A DNA stretch of 64,000 nucleotides from Antedon mediterranea (Eukaryota > Echinodermata > Crinoidea > Comatulida > Antedonidae). The stretch is from NCBI RefSeq assembly GCF_964355755.1, contig NC_092680.1, positions 18,515,001 to 18,579,000 on the forward strand. Direction: 5' to 3'. Shown here one piece after another: positions 12,931 to 23,270 of this stretch (positions are counted from its first letter, which is position 1; the number at the start of each line of letters is the position of its first letter). The position numbers were made by a program, and so were the translations under genes. The notes below the pieces were generated by a model. That model had not been told where the DNA came from and ran no database searches. It saw nothing but the letters and a program-made list of their open reading frames with translations.

Positions 12931-13182
12931 CAATTCTTTAAATGTATTCAACCATTAGCAAACAGGAGGTGATTACAAAATATACCTAATCAATAGAATT
13001 ATTGTGTAAGATTACAGTACATTCACACTGTACCATTCAGTGACATCATATTCATGGAAACGGAACGTAAGTGTGAATGTAGCTGGACAGCGCCATCTAT
13101 GATTTTTATTAGCGCCTTCTATAGTTTCAAACATCAGAAATTTTATTTTTTACAAAAAATCTGAGATGGGCTTTATCACAGA

Positions 13183-15938
13183 ATGGCTACTAATCATTTA
13201 TTAAAAGGTGTTCTGGCCATTCTGTCAGTTTATTCATTTTTAATCATATGTATTATATCCAATAAAAGCAACGTGCAGCATTTTTATACGCGTTCGGAAA
13301 AGGGCGATAATGGCACTGAAAAAAGAACGGCAGATTTTAATATGACGTAAGTAGAGCCTATCATTTTGCTCTTTTGTATAATTTTGTATGAGTATAGAAG
13401 TATAAGTAACGTTTGTAACCTAATTGCAATTTCACGCGAAATAGGGCGATAATACCGAAAAGCAGACTGTTTTTATAGCCTTGGTTTCGTGTACAGATTG
13501 AATTGTTAGGGAAAAAAAAGTACTTAAAGTCTTAAAACGTGTAAATACGATTATAGACGAGCATTTGGGTTCTGTTTATATTGTTTGAAGGTTTGCATGG
13601 CGAAAAAAGGATGTTGTTTAGGCATATCGTTGTTGTGTTTTTGTAAGCGTAGTAGAACAAAAAGTAATAAAATGATCAAGGAGGTAATATATATAATACA
13701 GAGTGAATTTACAAGATTTGAAAGATGATTTTTTTGTGAATATAAGTAGTTTTTACGCCACAAAAGAGAAACAAAAACACTAATCTTTACGCAACAATAT
13801 AGTCTTAAGCCAGTTTCCGCATGCATGCCCCATAACTACAGTCGAAATTCCTTTTCAGGCGCTGCTACACCGTTATGCATTGTCTGAATGATTTCCCTTT
13901 TCAACTCGGTTTTTTTCTTACCAAGATTCTATTATTGCTGTTTTGTTTGTTTTGGCCTGTTTTGCGAGTGCAATCAATATAATGGTGTCGTTATTCATAG
14001 GGATTTTATTCTTAACATTTACCATACCTAAAAGCAATGCGTTAACCAAGTGGAGGAAATAAATAGGCCTAGGTCTATATACATTTATTTTCTCTATTTC
14101 TCAGCTACAATTCTTCTTTCCTATCTCTTTCTGGTGCTTTTCATTTAAAAAAAATAAAAAACATTCATTTGAGAACTTGTTAGCAAAATTAAACATTTAC
14201 TGTATACATGGTATTTACTACAATAATAATATAATAGGGATTTGAATGTAAAAACTTCTCCTTCCTTCCACTCAGCAAAAAAATAAAAAATAAACACTTT
14301 TTCCGGTTTTTTCAGTAGGCTGGTAGTAGGTGTCAACAATTCAAATTTCAGCAGACACACGGAACTAAGTCTATCAGAGAAGTTTACTAGACATATTAAC
14401 CAACAAGCTCTTGTAAAGTTCAAGTAAGATATTTTGTAAACTAAACATTACAGTAAAATAATAAAACTACAGGGCCAATGATTGTCAGCATACGCTGTTT
14501 AGGGTCACCCTCTATAAATAAGGAATAAAATAAATAAATAATAGAGAAATTCGATCTGTAAACAAATAGAAAACTGTTTTTGGGCACAATTGAATATCGT
14601 CACTACGCATGATTTTGTGATAAAATAGTAGAAAATTACAAAATATTGGAACTTTGACGCCAAATCATGACGTACAATGAGAAATATTGTGACCATTCTA
14701 TAAAGAAAACATTTTTTTTCTAATTCAACAGACAGAAGATCGTGAAATATAAACGGTTTGACGCCAAGTTGGGTATTCTACTTTATGATGGAAATTTACA
14801 TAGTGATATGTTTAAAAATTGGTACAATCGAAAGACCCGTCCCAAAGAATCTCCTCCTTTAGGGACATACGACACATGCGCTATTGTAGGCAATTCAGGA
14901 GTGTTAAAACATAGTCATTGTGGCAAGGAAATTGATGAACATGACTTTGTTATTAGAAACAACATGGCACCAACCGAAGGCTTTGAGAATGATGTTGGTA
15001 CAAAGACAAGCCTGATGTCTATTAACAGTGCTTTAGTCAGTCAAATTAATATGTGCCTCGAAAATGCTACATGTCTTCCTACATATTTGAAGAAATTTAA
15101 AAGTCTTACTAAGAATACTATACTATGGTTTTCAAAAGTTTTCTCTCCAAGTAGCCGTCAAAAAAAATATTATACGTTATCAGAATTTGTCAAAAATGTG
15201 TCATTGCCTCTACGAATCGGGTTTCCTACTGGAAAAATGTCAACAACTGAGTAAGTGGGATTGGTCTTATCCGAAAGGTCCACATTTCTTGCTTTTACAT
15301 AATCTTTTAATTTAGCACTTAGCTTATTTTATTTTAATCTCCCCATTGGAATCCAGCCACTGTTACTCAAAGCATTGTAATTTTATTCAGTGATTTACCT
15401 TTGGATTCATATAGTATTTTGAAGACATCCTCGATGTGATTTATGGTCTTTTAAATGTTATATTTCTTAATGTATCAAACAAGTAAATAGACACACTTTC
15501 ATTGCACAACTTGACAATATGGCCTATGTACATTCCTTCCATTCAGTTTCACTAAGTTTAGATGTTGGCCAATTACATGAATTCTACAGGCAATGATCAT
15601 TAGTACTTTTGTCAAGTCAATAATATTATTGCTATGTTAAGGCTTACTGATGAAACAAGCAATACTAAACGCACTTTAATTTATATTCTAGGTTCTGGAA
15701 GATCAAACGTGCTTCATCCGGGTTAATGATGTTCTCTGTTGCTGCAACGTTTTGTAGAAACATAACTCTTTATGGATTTTATCCATATTCAACATCACCA
15801 TCTGGTCGTCAATTAACCTACCATTACTACGATAATTTTTCCTTTAAAAATAGTCATGATATGAACAGTGAGCATAAAACATTAACAGACCTAAACAAAA
15901 CAGGCGTTATCAGAGTTATAACAGACGATTGTAATTAA
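13183..15938 (+). CDS. ST8Sia-like alpha-2,8-sialyltransferase, intact copy
   Basis: Four exons: 13183-13346, 14316-14423, 14732-15250 and 15692-15938, joining to 1038 nt, 345 aa, the usual size for the GT29 family. Exon 1 encodes a type II Golgi anchor (MATNHLLKGVLAILSVYSFL...). Exon 2 gives the stem with NNSNFS glycosylation sequons. Exon 3 carries sialylmotif L (CAIVGNSGVLKHSHCG, then HDFVIRNNMAPTEGF and DVGTKTSLMSIN). Exon 4 carries sialylmotif S (ASSGLMMFSVAATFCRNITL), motif III HYYDN and motif VS HDMNSEHKTL (His-x4-Glu). All four motifs needed for CMP-sialic acid use are present, so it should be active in the Golgi adding sialic acid to glycans. The motif S and III forms fit ST8Sia rather than ST3 or ST6; the exact subfamily is not resolvable by eye. 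Exon 2 has a CAGTAG tandem acceptor, so 344 and 345 aa forms are both possible. Confidence 0.93.
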
Positions 15939-16720
15939 TAACCATTGTTTATGCTATTCTGACACGTTTTAGTAAAAACGAAATTAATACTGTTATCAAA
16001 CCTAAAGTGAATATACCACAGTAGTATATACTAAATTCAAGTGTCTACGACCAGTAGTTACGGAGATACATACGTGCCCTGGGTTGTGGGTCAAAGGTCA
16101 TAAATGATATTTCCGGTCATTTTTTACTAAAATATCCCATTAGCTTCTGATCAATTTGAGACCAAAATTACCTCGCTGTTTGTTGAGACATATTGGTGTT
16201 TGGTCTTATGACCTTTCACCCTGACCTTTTGATCTTTCGCCACATTTTCAAAATGTGTAACCAAGCCAAAAATGGATTGTTTGGCCACCCTAAACCAATT
16301 TCTGAAGTCAAATTCTCTGGACCTAAAAGTGCATACGAAAGTTGATCTAGCTACTAGAGTAATAAACGTTATCGACGATCTGGTGTATTAACAAATATAT
16401 CTTATACAGTGTGATTTAGTTTTTATAAAATGAAAACAATTATTCCTTAAATTTGAAGGTATCTGATAAAATAAAGTAGACCTAGATATTTAGAATAAAA
16501 ATTGTTCATATTTCTTTGTTTTATGTATAGGCCCAATCAGACAGACATCGTCGTACGTCAAAACCTGAAGCATCTTTACTTGACTTGTCGGTGCTTTCGT
16601 ATTGCACCATACAGTTGTATAGGCTACTGAGTCTAGTTCAAAAATATGTTGGGAAAAATAGTAGGCAAATGGTTTTCGGTTTTAAATGAATATATAAATA
16701 TGTTGTCCTGACCACACACT
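15939..16720 (+). other. 3' flank of sialyltransferase, partly duplicated
   Basis: Probably includes the 3' UTR. It contains short repeated GGTCA/TGACC words (16080-16230). The part at about 16360-16545 (GACGATCTGGTGTATTAACA onward) recurs at 23085-23225 downstream of the second sialyltransferase copy, so it belongs to the duplicated unit. Confidence 0.55.
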
Positions 16721-17442
16721 ACAAATCAACCCTCCGTCATCCACCGCCTCCATATAAAAGGAGCATAAATATGCAAATTAGCTATAAAACCAATATTTTC
16801 TTCTAAACTACGGTCCATTCATTACAATTTTTGTGGCAAACCCTTTATTTTCATACCCATCTTTTCGAGGTTTTACGGTATGCATAGTACTGTACTACGT
16901 GTATTTCTTTCATTCCAGTCGCCCATTAGCGGATCTCCACTAACAGTCTGTATCTCTTACCTACACATTTTAGTCAATATGATGTAATTTTCAAATGATA
17001 TCACATACACAAGGCCCGACACAAGGTCATATGTGATCTGTTAATATTGTTCGTGGTTCATAAAAACAATAGAAAAGGTAGTCGTTTATCCAGAAGCTAA
17101 ATTTACCCAAAAAAGTGATTTTCAAAAATCACTCAAGTGTGACTTAAATTACGTTTTCACCCGTTATACATTGTATGTGATCTATGGAAATTTACTTGTT
17201 CATTGGGTATGAAAACACAGGGTTTGTCACAAATAAATAGATTATTAGTTTAGGAGTGCAAAACCTGTTATACATGGTACACTGAAAATGCTTTCAATGT
17301 GTTCATTGGGTATAAAAGCATAGGGTTTGCCCTAAATATTGTTATTTTAGGGGAGATATCGTAAACATATGGGTTTTATAGCTAATTTGTGTATTTATGC
17401 TCATTTGCATATTAAGGCGGTGGATGACGGAGGGTTGATTTG
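16721..17442. mobile_element. Long-terminal-inverted-repeat DNA element
   Basis: Ends ACAAATCAACCCTCCGTCAT and, in reverse complement, AACAAATCAACCCTCCGTCA. The arms stay similar for about 70 bp (CCACCGCC, GAGCATAAAT, TAGCTATAAAACC). About 720 bp in total with no transposase frame, so non-autonomous. The superfamily is unclear because no clean target duplication could be read. It lies between the two sialyltransferase copies. Confidence 0.75.
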
Positions 17443-18480
17443 TTGTACATGATCAGAACAACATAATATACAACATTCATTTACCTCCGCCATGTTTCTG
17501 AGTGCTTTCATTTGTTTGTTTGTTAGCAGGATTACTCAAAAAGTAATTACAAGATCTTTACCAAAATGAATGTACAGATAGATTAAATTCATTATATTTT
17601 TGGACAATTTGGGACCACGGTCCCAATTCTGGACCACTTTTTAATATACTTTTCAGTTCTGCTAGTGTTAAAAGATAGGACAGAAATTTCAAATGCCGGT
17701 GAGCAGTCTTAAAGTAACAAGTAAACAAAAATTGTATATTATTTTTCTTCTTGAAAGGCGGGTTACATAACCTTTATATCAAACTCGCGCACACACGCTT
17801 ATAGTGTAATTATCCTAATTCAGACACAGCATTAAGACACACACCTTTTTCTACAATTTTGTCTCGTTCATAATGCTAGCAGTAGCCTAGTAGTTTTTAG
17901 GTCGTTGGGAATTTTAAACATGTTTAATTTTCTCCCGTCTGGCCTCGTCGAACTACTGTCGGAGTTGGCCTTAAGAAAAGTATCACGGTCGTTATCGTCC
18001 TGGTATGGTATGGGTGGTACGGTATAGCAGCCTTTACGATTGTAAGACACTGGGAACGGAGGCCTACATTACAACAGTTTGGCTGGATTTAAGGAAATCC
18101 ATCATGTTTAAATATTTCATTTTCCTTTGTTATACCAGGGAAGAGTTAAATTACTGTAATTTAACTCTTCCCTGGTTATACACGTAGGTCTAACTGATTC
18201 ATAAATAATTCTAATCTAAAACTCAATCTAAAAAAAATGCATATATCTCTTTGCATTCTTACTAGAAATTTCCCTATGAATTCCTGTTCCCGTTTGCCTG
18301 TTGTTAACACACGTACATACTATTGTTTGTTTAATTTAATTTCCGCCACTTGTAACAATCTACAAATTCACAATCTCCGTAACTCTCCATCGTTAAGTCA
18401 ATTCATTTGCTACCGTACCTATACATTTCATTCTGTAACTAACTAAATAGAAATTGAAAAATGTATTTCAAGATTCAATT
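17443..18480. other. Intergenic with duplicated fragments
   Basis: No gene supported. A GGTCGTTATCGTCCTGGTAT stretch at about 17988 is echoed at 23229 (GGTCGTTATCGTCCTAGTGT), and AACTCTCCATCGTTAAGT at 18381 is echoed near 23323. These fragments belong to the same segmental duplication as the sialyltransferase copies. The small open frames here follow the duplicated DNA and look non-coding. Confidence 0.5.
18136..18174. mobile_element. Mini-palindrome insertion P1
   Basis: A 39 bp near-perfect palindrome starting CAGGGAAGAGTTAAATTA and ending with its reverse complement TAATTTAACTCTTCCCTG, around a central CTG. It is flanked on both sides by GTTATAC (18129-18135 and 18175-18181), a 7 bp direct repeat that looks like a target-site duplication. 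Confidence 0.7.
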
Positions 18481-18494
18481 TTATTTTGCCAATT

Positions 18495-19290
18495 AAAATG
18501 GAAATAATATGAGTATATTTTTTAAATTTTAAAATGTATATTAATAAGTATTACTATATACAATATTTATATTATTTAAAACAATCAATATATTAAAACA
18601 GACTTGAATACCAGGGATACATCATTTTAAAAGCAACATATAAGCACATCAAAAATACTATTAACATTACATTATACTGGTTCCAATAATTAGATAAAAT
18701 ATGCAATAAAACTGGCTAAAAGAATAAATGAAAGTGTTGACTTTTCTATGCTTAGACCTACTATTCAGCGTTATACAACCTGATCGAGTAAGGAACACAA
18801 CTATTAATCTTTTATCTCTCGGTTCTACATAGATCTATACAGATCATTTCATTTTTATTTCAGTTAAGTAAGAAGTTAGATTATTAAATATTTTTATTCA
18901 CCAATACAATACAATACAATACACGTACCAATAAGAAACAAACGTGTTGTCTAGTGTATTAAGAGTACTGAATTTGATGTAGGCCTAGATGAAAGGGATC
19001 TCGAAAAAACCACTAGAAGATTGTGATAGGAAGCCCACTACATAGACATATAAAGTGGCTTGTGTTGCCCGAAAGCTCTGCTAACTTTTCTGGCCGTTTT
19101 GTTTTTAAATGTATTCAACCAGGAAACAGGAGGTGATTAAAAAATATCTAATCATGTTACAAAGAACGAATTGATTTATAGTATAGGATTCAAGTACATT
19201 CTCACTGTATCATTTAGTGAAATAGTTATTTATCCATGGAAATGGAACAAGTGTGACTGAGCTGAAATACTATATTCACCTCATTCAAGT
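18495..19290. repeat. Duplicated 5' flank of second sialyltransferase copy
   Basis: About 18495-18680 matches 12345-12530 and about 19105-19260 matches 12940-13075, both upstream of the intact gene. In the intact gene the first exon follows about 110 bp after the second block. Here no ATGGCTACTAAT-type exon follows, so exon 1 of the second copy appears to be deleted or lost. Confidence 0.65.
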
Positions 19291-19509
19291 ATTGTTTATC
19301 AAAGTGGATTTATCAAAATGCCTTTGATGTAATGTTTTCCAACATGTATTCAAAAACAACAAAGAGATGCTGAATAGGAAAATGATTACAAAGAAACATT
19401 TGTGTTAGATAGCAAAATCACTTTAGTTTCACGATCTGAGTATGAATGCGTAATAACTCTCCTTAGGCCTAAACAAAGCTTAAAAAGCTACTGTAGGCTA
19501 CATTAAAAC

Positions 19510-19745
19510 TTGTTTATGGAAGACTATAGATATCTCCATTAATAGAGATATCTCTATTTAAAACTAAGGTATCTTAGTTTTAAATAGAGATATCTTAGTT
19601 TTTAATAGAGGTCTTAGTTTTAAATAGAGAATCTCTACTTAATAGAGATATCTTATCTATATTCTTTATAGAGATATCTCTATTTAAAACTAAGACCTCT
19701 ATTAAAAACTAAGATATCTCTATTAAAAACTAAGATCTCTCTTGA
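19510..19745. repeat. Compound fold-back repeat
   Basis: Many direct and inverted copies of AGAGATATCTCTATTTAAAA and CTAAGATATCT-type words, so that large parts can pair with each other in a cruciform. No coding capacity. It may derive from nested palindromic MITEs or from template-switch replication. Confidence 0.75.
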
Positions 19746-20740
19746 ATAAATGACATATGGCGTGCCATACTTGTTCTGTTTTGTGCAATAATTGTTGTTA
19801 TTATATATTATTAATATCAGAGTCATATATACTTTCTTTTCTCATTCTCTCTGAGTAATTAATTGTTCATTTGTAATGTTAATACACATTCTAATGCTTT
19901 TCTAGTTGTCTAAACATCATTACAGTACAGTAGGTTTTAGCTAATAGAAAAAAATAGTGCACAAAGCCTAACGTGAAAAAGGGAAAATGTATAAAACCAA
20001 TTCCATTATTGAAGCGTTTCCACCAAAGGAATGCCCCATATAGTCACTATACAGTCGCCATTACTTCTTAACAAAACGCCTCAAAAGAAATGTATGAAAT
20101 TGGAGTTGTTATTCATTGTATTTTATTGTCTTGATGGTTTAACCGTGGAGCTATGGTAACAACGGCGCTCATGAATATTTTTCGTTCAGCTACAATGCTT
20201 CTTTTCTATCAGTATCTGATTTATTTTTTTTTTTTTTATTTTAGTTTTAAAAATCAATAACAAAAACGGAATAAAAAATGTCTACCCGGATTGTTTAGCC
20301 TACATTAAACTTGTTATAGTGGTGGTTAGTATAATTGCATCCCTTAATAGTTTGCTAAAAGTTGTCAGAACTGTAGATCAGATATATTACTAATTATTTG
20401 TATAATCATGGACCTATAATTTAGGTCCATGGGTTAATATTACCAAAATGCTTTAATGCATACCGTATTACATCATTTAAGCTATTAATTATATTAAATC
20501 ATTTCCCCTTTTCAAGTTTATATCTATTATATTCCAGTAACTACTCATTTTATGTGTGTATATAAGGAAATGTAGAAAATAAGCGACTCAAGTTGACTAC
20601 ATTAAACTTCTATAATACATTTTACTGCAAAACTAATACAATCAAATTTCCTCTACCTCGCTATCTCTCCCTAATTAACAACAAATAAACACCACTTTTG
20701 CCGTTTGTTTAAAGATGAGTATATCAGTCACATATCCCTT
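19746..20740. other. AT-rich intergenic or intronic stretch
   Basis: Upstream of the exon-2 duplicates of the second sialyltransferase copy. Contains a short perfect hairpin ATGGACCTAAATTATAGGTC-like around 20409-20432 but no exon resembling exon 1. Confidence 0.4.
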
Positions 20741-20750
20741 TTTTCAATAG

Positions 20751-22108
20751 GCTGGTAGTAGGTGTAAACAATTCAAATTTCAGCACACACCCGGAACTAA
20801 GTCTCTCAGAGAAGTTCAGTAGACATATTAACCAACAAGCTCTTGTGAAGTTCAAGTAAGATATTTTGTTAAAACTAAATTAATAATAGAACAGTATTTC
20901 ACTAAAAAATATAAATATATGCAGTAGGCCTTCCACTCAGCAAAAAATAAACATCACTTTTTCCGGTTTTTTTCAGTGGGCTGGTAGGTGTCAACAATTC
21001 AAATTTCAGCACACACACGGAACTAAGTCTATCAGAGAAGTTCAGTAGACATATTAACCAACAAGCTCTTGTAAAGTTCAAGTAAGATATTTTCTAAACA
21101 TTACAGTATAATTATAAATACAGGCCTAATAATAGAAAAGTATTTTGGACATAATTGAATATCGTCATCGGCACAAGAATGATTAAATATCATTTGTTTC
21201 TTGTATCTAAAGCTTTGTCTACACTATCAAAGTTTATGTGAAAAGAAAATGTGATATGCCCATAGGGACATGATGATGTCATATTTCTACCATATTTGGG
21301 TAAATCATACTTTTTTTGATAGTTTGATAGTGTGGACAGAGCTTTACTTGTATATTGTATTAAATTTATCCATCAGCTTTTTTGTCATCGTATTTCATTA
21401 TGTAGTAGGCCTATAGCATATTTGCAGCATAATATAATTTAAAAACAAAAATAATAATAATAAACAATTTTTAGATGTAACTAACTGCGCATGATGATTT
21501 TATGATAGACAAGCCATTTTTGCAGAAATATTGAATGGAAATAGTGTAGCCTACCATCCTACAAAACACTTTTTTTTCTATTTTAACAGACAGAAGATCG
21601 TGAAATATAATAAACGGTTTGACGCCAAGTTGTGTATTCTACTTTATGATGGAAATTTACATAGTGATATGTTTAAAAATTGGTCCAATCGAAAGACCCG
21701 TCCCAAAGAATCTCCTCCTTTAGGGACATACGACACATGCGCTATTGTAGGCAATTCAGGAGTGTTAAAACATAGTCATTGTGGAGAGGAAATTGATGAA
21801 CATGACTTTGTTTTAAGAAACAACATGGCACCAACCGAAGGCTTTGAGAATGATGTTGGTACAAAGACAAACTTGATGTCCATTAATGGCGAATTAGTCA
21901 AGACAATAACTAATTGTTTTGAAAATACTACATGTAGTCCTACATATTTGAAGAAAGTTAAAGTATTGAATGATACCATATTATGGTTTTCACGGGTTTT
22001 TTCTCCAAGTGTTCGTCAAAAGCAATATTATGCGCTATCGACTTTTATCAGAAATCACTCAATACCTTTCCGAATCGGTTTTCCTACAAAGCCATTGTCT
22101 ACAACTGA
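20751..22108 (+). pseudogene. Second ST8Sia-like sialyltransferase copy, missing first and last exons
   Basis: Recognisable exons are 20751-20855 (2a), 20977-21081 (2b) and 21590-22108 (3). Exons 2a and 2b are duplicates of the stem exon, each 105 nt, open, with intact AG and GTAAGAT borders and the same phase. Exon 3 is open over its whole 519 nt and encodes a complete sialylmotif L (CAIVGNSGVLKHSHCG, HDFVLRNNMAPTEGF), differing from the intact copy mainly after residue NLMSIN. No exon with sialylmotif S, III or VS was found downstream, even though the 3' flank of the duplicated unit reappears at 23085-23225; no membrane-anchor exon was found upstream. Without motif S and the VS His-Glu pair the product could not be an active enzyme. 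A truncated secreted product or splicing to exons outside the window is conceivable, but a recent pseudogene is the simpler reading. Confidence 0.75.
21209..21344. mobile_element. MITE family 1, copy d
   Basis: AAAGCTTTGTCTACACTATCA at the left and TTTGATAGTGTGGACAGAGCTTT at the right, with a TA next to both ends. In the intron between exons 2b and 3 of the second sialyltransferase copy. Confidence 0.85.
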
Positions 22109-22841
22109 GTAAGTGAAACTAAACTATCTTTTTCACTTTAGCAATATGAACAATATTATATACAAAAATTGATTGATAAGTTGACAAGAATAAAGCATGC
22201 TCAATAAATTGTCTTTCACACCTGTTCTGGTACGGTTCCGTCCGGTGTTGGTATCGTTATCAGAACTATTGCAAGCATAGGCCTCCACATCCACAAGGAT
22301 AGGATATAATACAGTATCCTGTTCCATTAGGCTTAAGCATATATGCAACAAACATTGTTTATATGCCTACATCAACGTTTATCTTGTTAGGCGGCGGCCC
22401 AACAAACCTTACAAGTTCAATATTTTATTAACCGATTCCTATTCTCTCAATTGTGTTGATCGAACCAAGCATAGGCCTATAGGCAAAGACTCAACTTAAC
22501 AAATGGCATTCACAACACTAATCCGGGAAAACCGCCTCTGCTGAAGAAATAGCACAGACACAGTGCAATATCTTAAACAAATTTTACTGTACATTCTGCT
22601 GGTGGATGTTATACTTGCATTAATTTAAACCTCTGTGCAATTTTCGATAGCTCCATATTTGTACACTTTTAGCACCTCATCCCAACCATCATGTCCTCTA
22701 CATTAATTGATCAGATGGCCTACCTGCATGAGTCCAACCCTCTAAACATTAATCCACACCTCTCTTCAGCTTCTTTTTGGTCCACTTTTTCAACATTCGC
22801 ACCCATCCAACACTGCGTTGTAGTCTAAGTATACTTGTTTA

Positions 22842-22998
22842 TAACTTCGCTTGTCATTGGTTAAAACGCTTGCGTTGCGTTTACGTCCTTGCGTTACGTT
22901 CTAGTGGGAACCAAGCTTTATAACTTCGCTTGTCATTGGTTAAAACGCTTGCGTTGCGTTTACGTCCTTGCGTTACGTTCTAGTGGGAACCAAGCTTA
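22842..22998. mobile_element. MITE family 2, two right-half fragments in tandem
   Basis: Two consecutive, nearly identical 77-79 bp units (TATAACTTCGCTTGTCATTG ... GTGGGAACCAAGCTT). In other copies this sequence is the right half of a palindromic element whose left end starts GCGTGGTTCCCACTAG. The left half is absent here. Confidence 0.75.
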
Positions 22999-23084
22999 AC
23001 ACGTTATACTGTATATAACTACAAACGAAATCAAACATAAATTTAACCTATACCTGTTTTAATTCAACGTGTATAATATTTAGT

Positions 23085-23270
23085 ATAAACGATATTGACG
23101 ATCTGGTGTATTAACATGTGATTTAGTTTAGTGAAATGAAAACAAATAATTATTATTTATTTGGTAAAATAAAGTAGCCAATAGTTTTAGAATAAATCTA
23201 TTATCATTTCTTTGTTTATGTAAGCATGGGCGGTCGTTATCGTCCTAGTGTGTATTATATCAGCCTTGCA
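23085..23270 (+). repeat. Duplicated 3' flank of sialyltransferase unit
   Basis: Matches 16360-16545: both contain GACGATCTGGTGTATTAACA, GTGATTTAGTTT, AAAATAAAGTAG and TTTCTTTGTTTATGTA in the same order. The distance from exon 3 to this block (about 980 bp here, about 1110 bp in the intact gene) leaves room for a last exon, but none is recognisable. Confidence 0.7.

Noticed and set aside
18237-18446. 69-codon plus-strand frame upstream of the second sialyltransferase copy
   Set aside because: Partly duplicated near 23280 without conservation of the frame and without family resemblance; considered non-coding.
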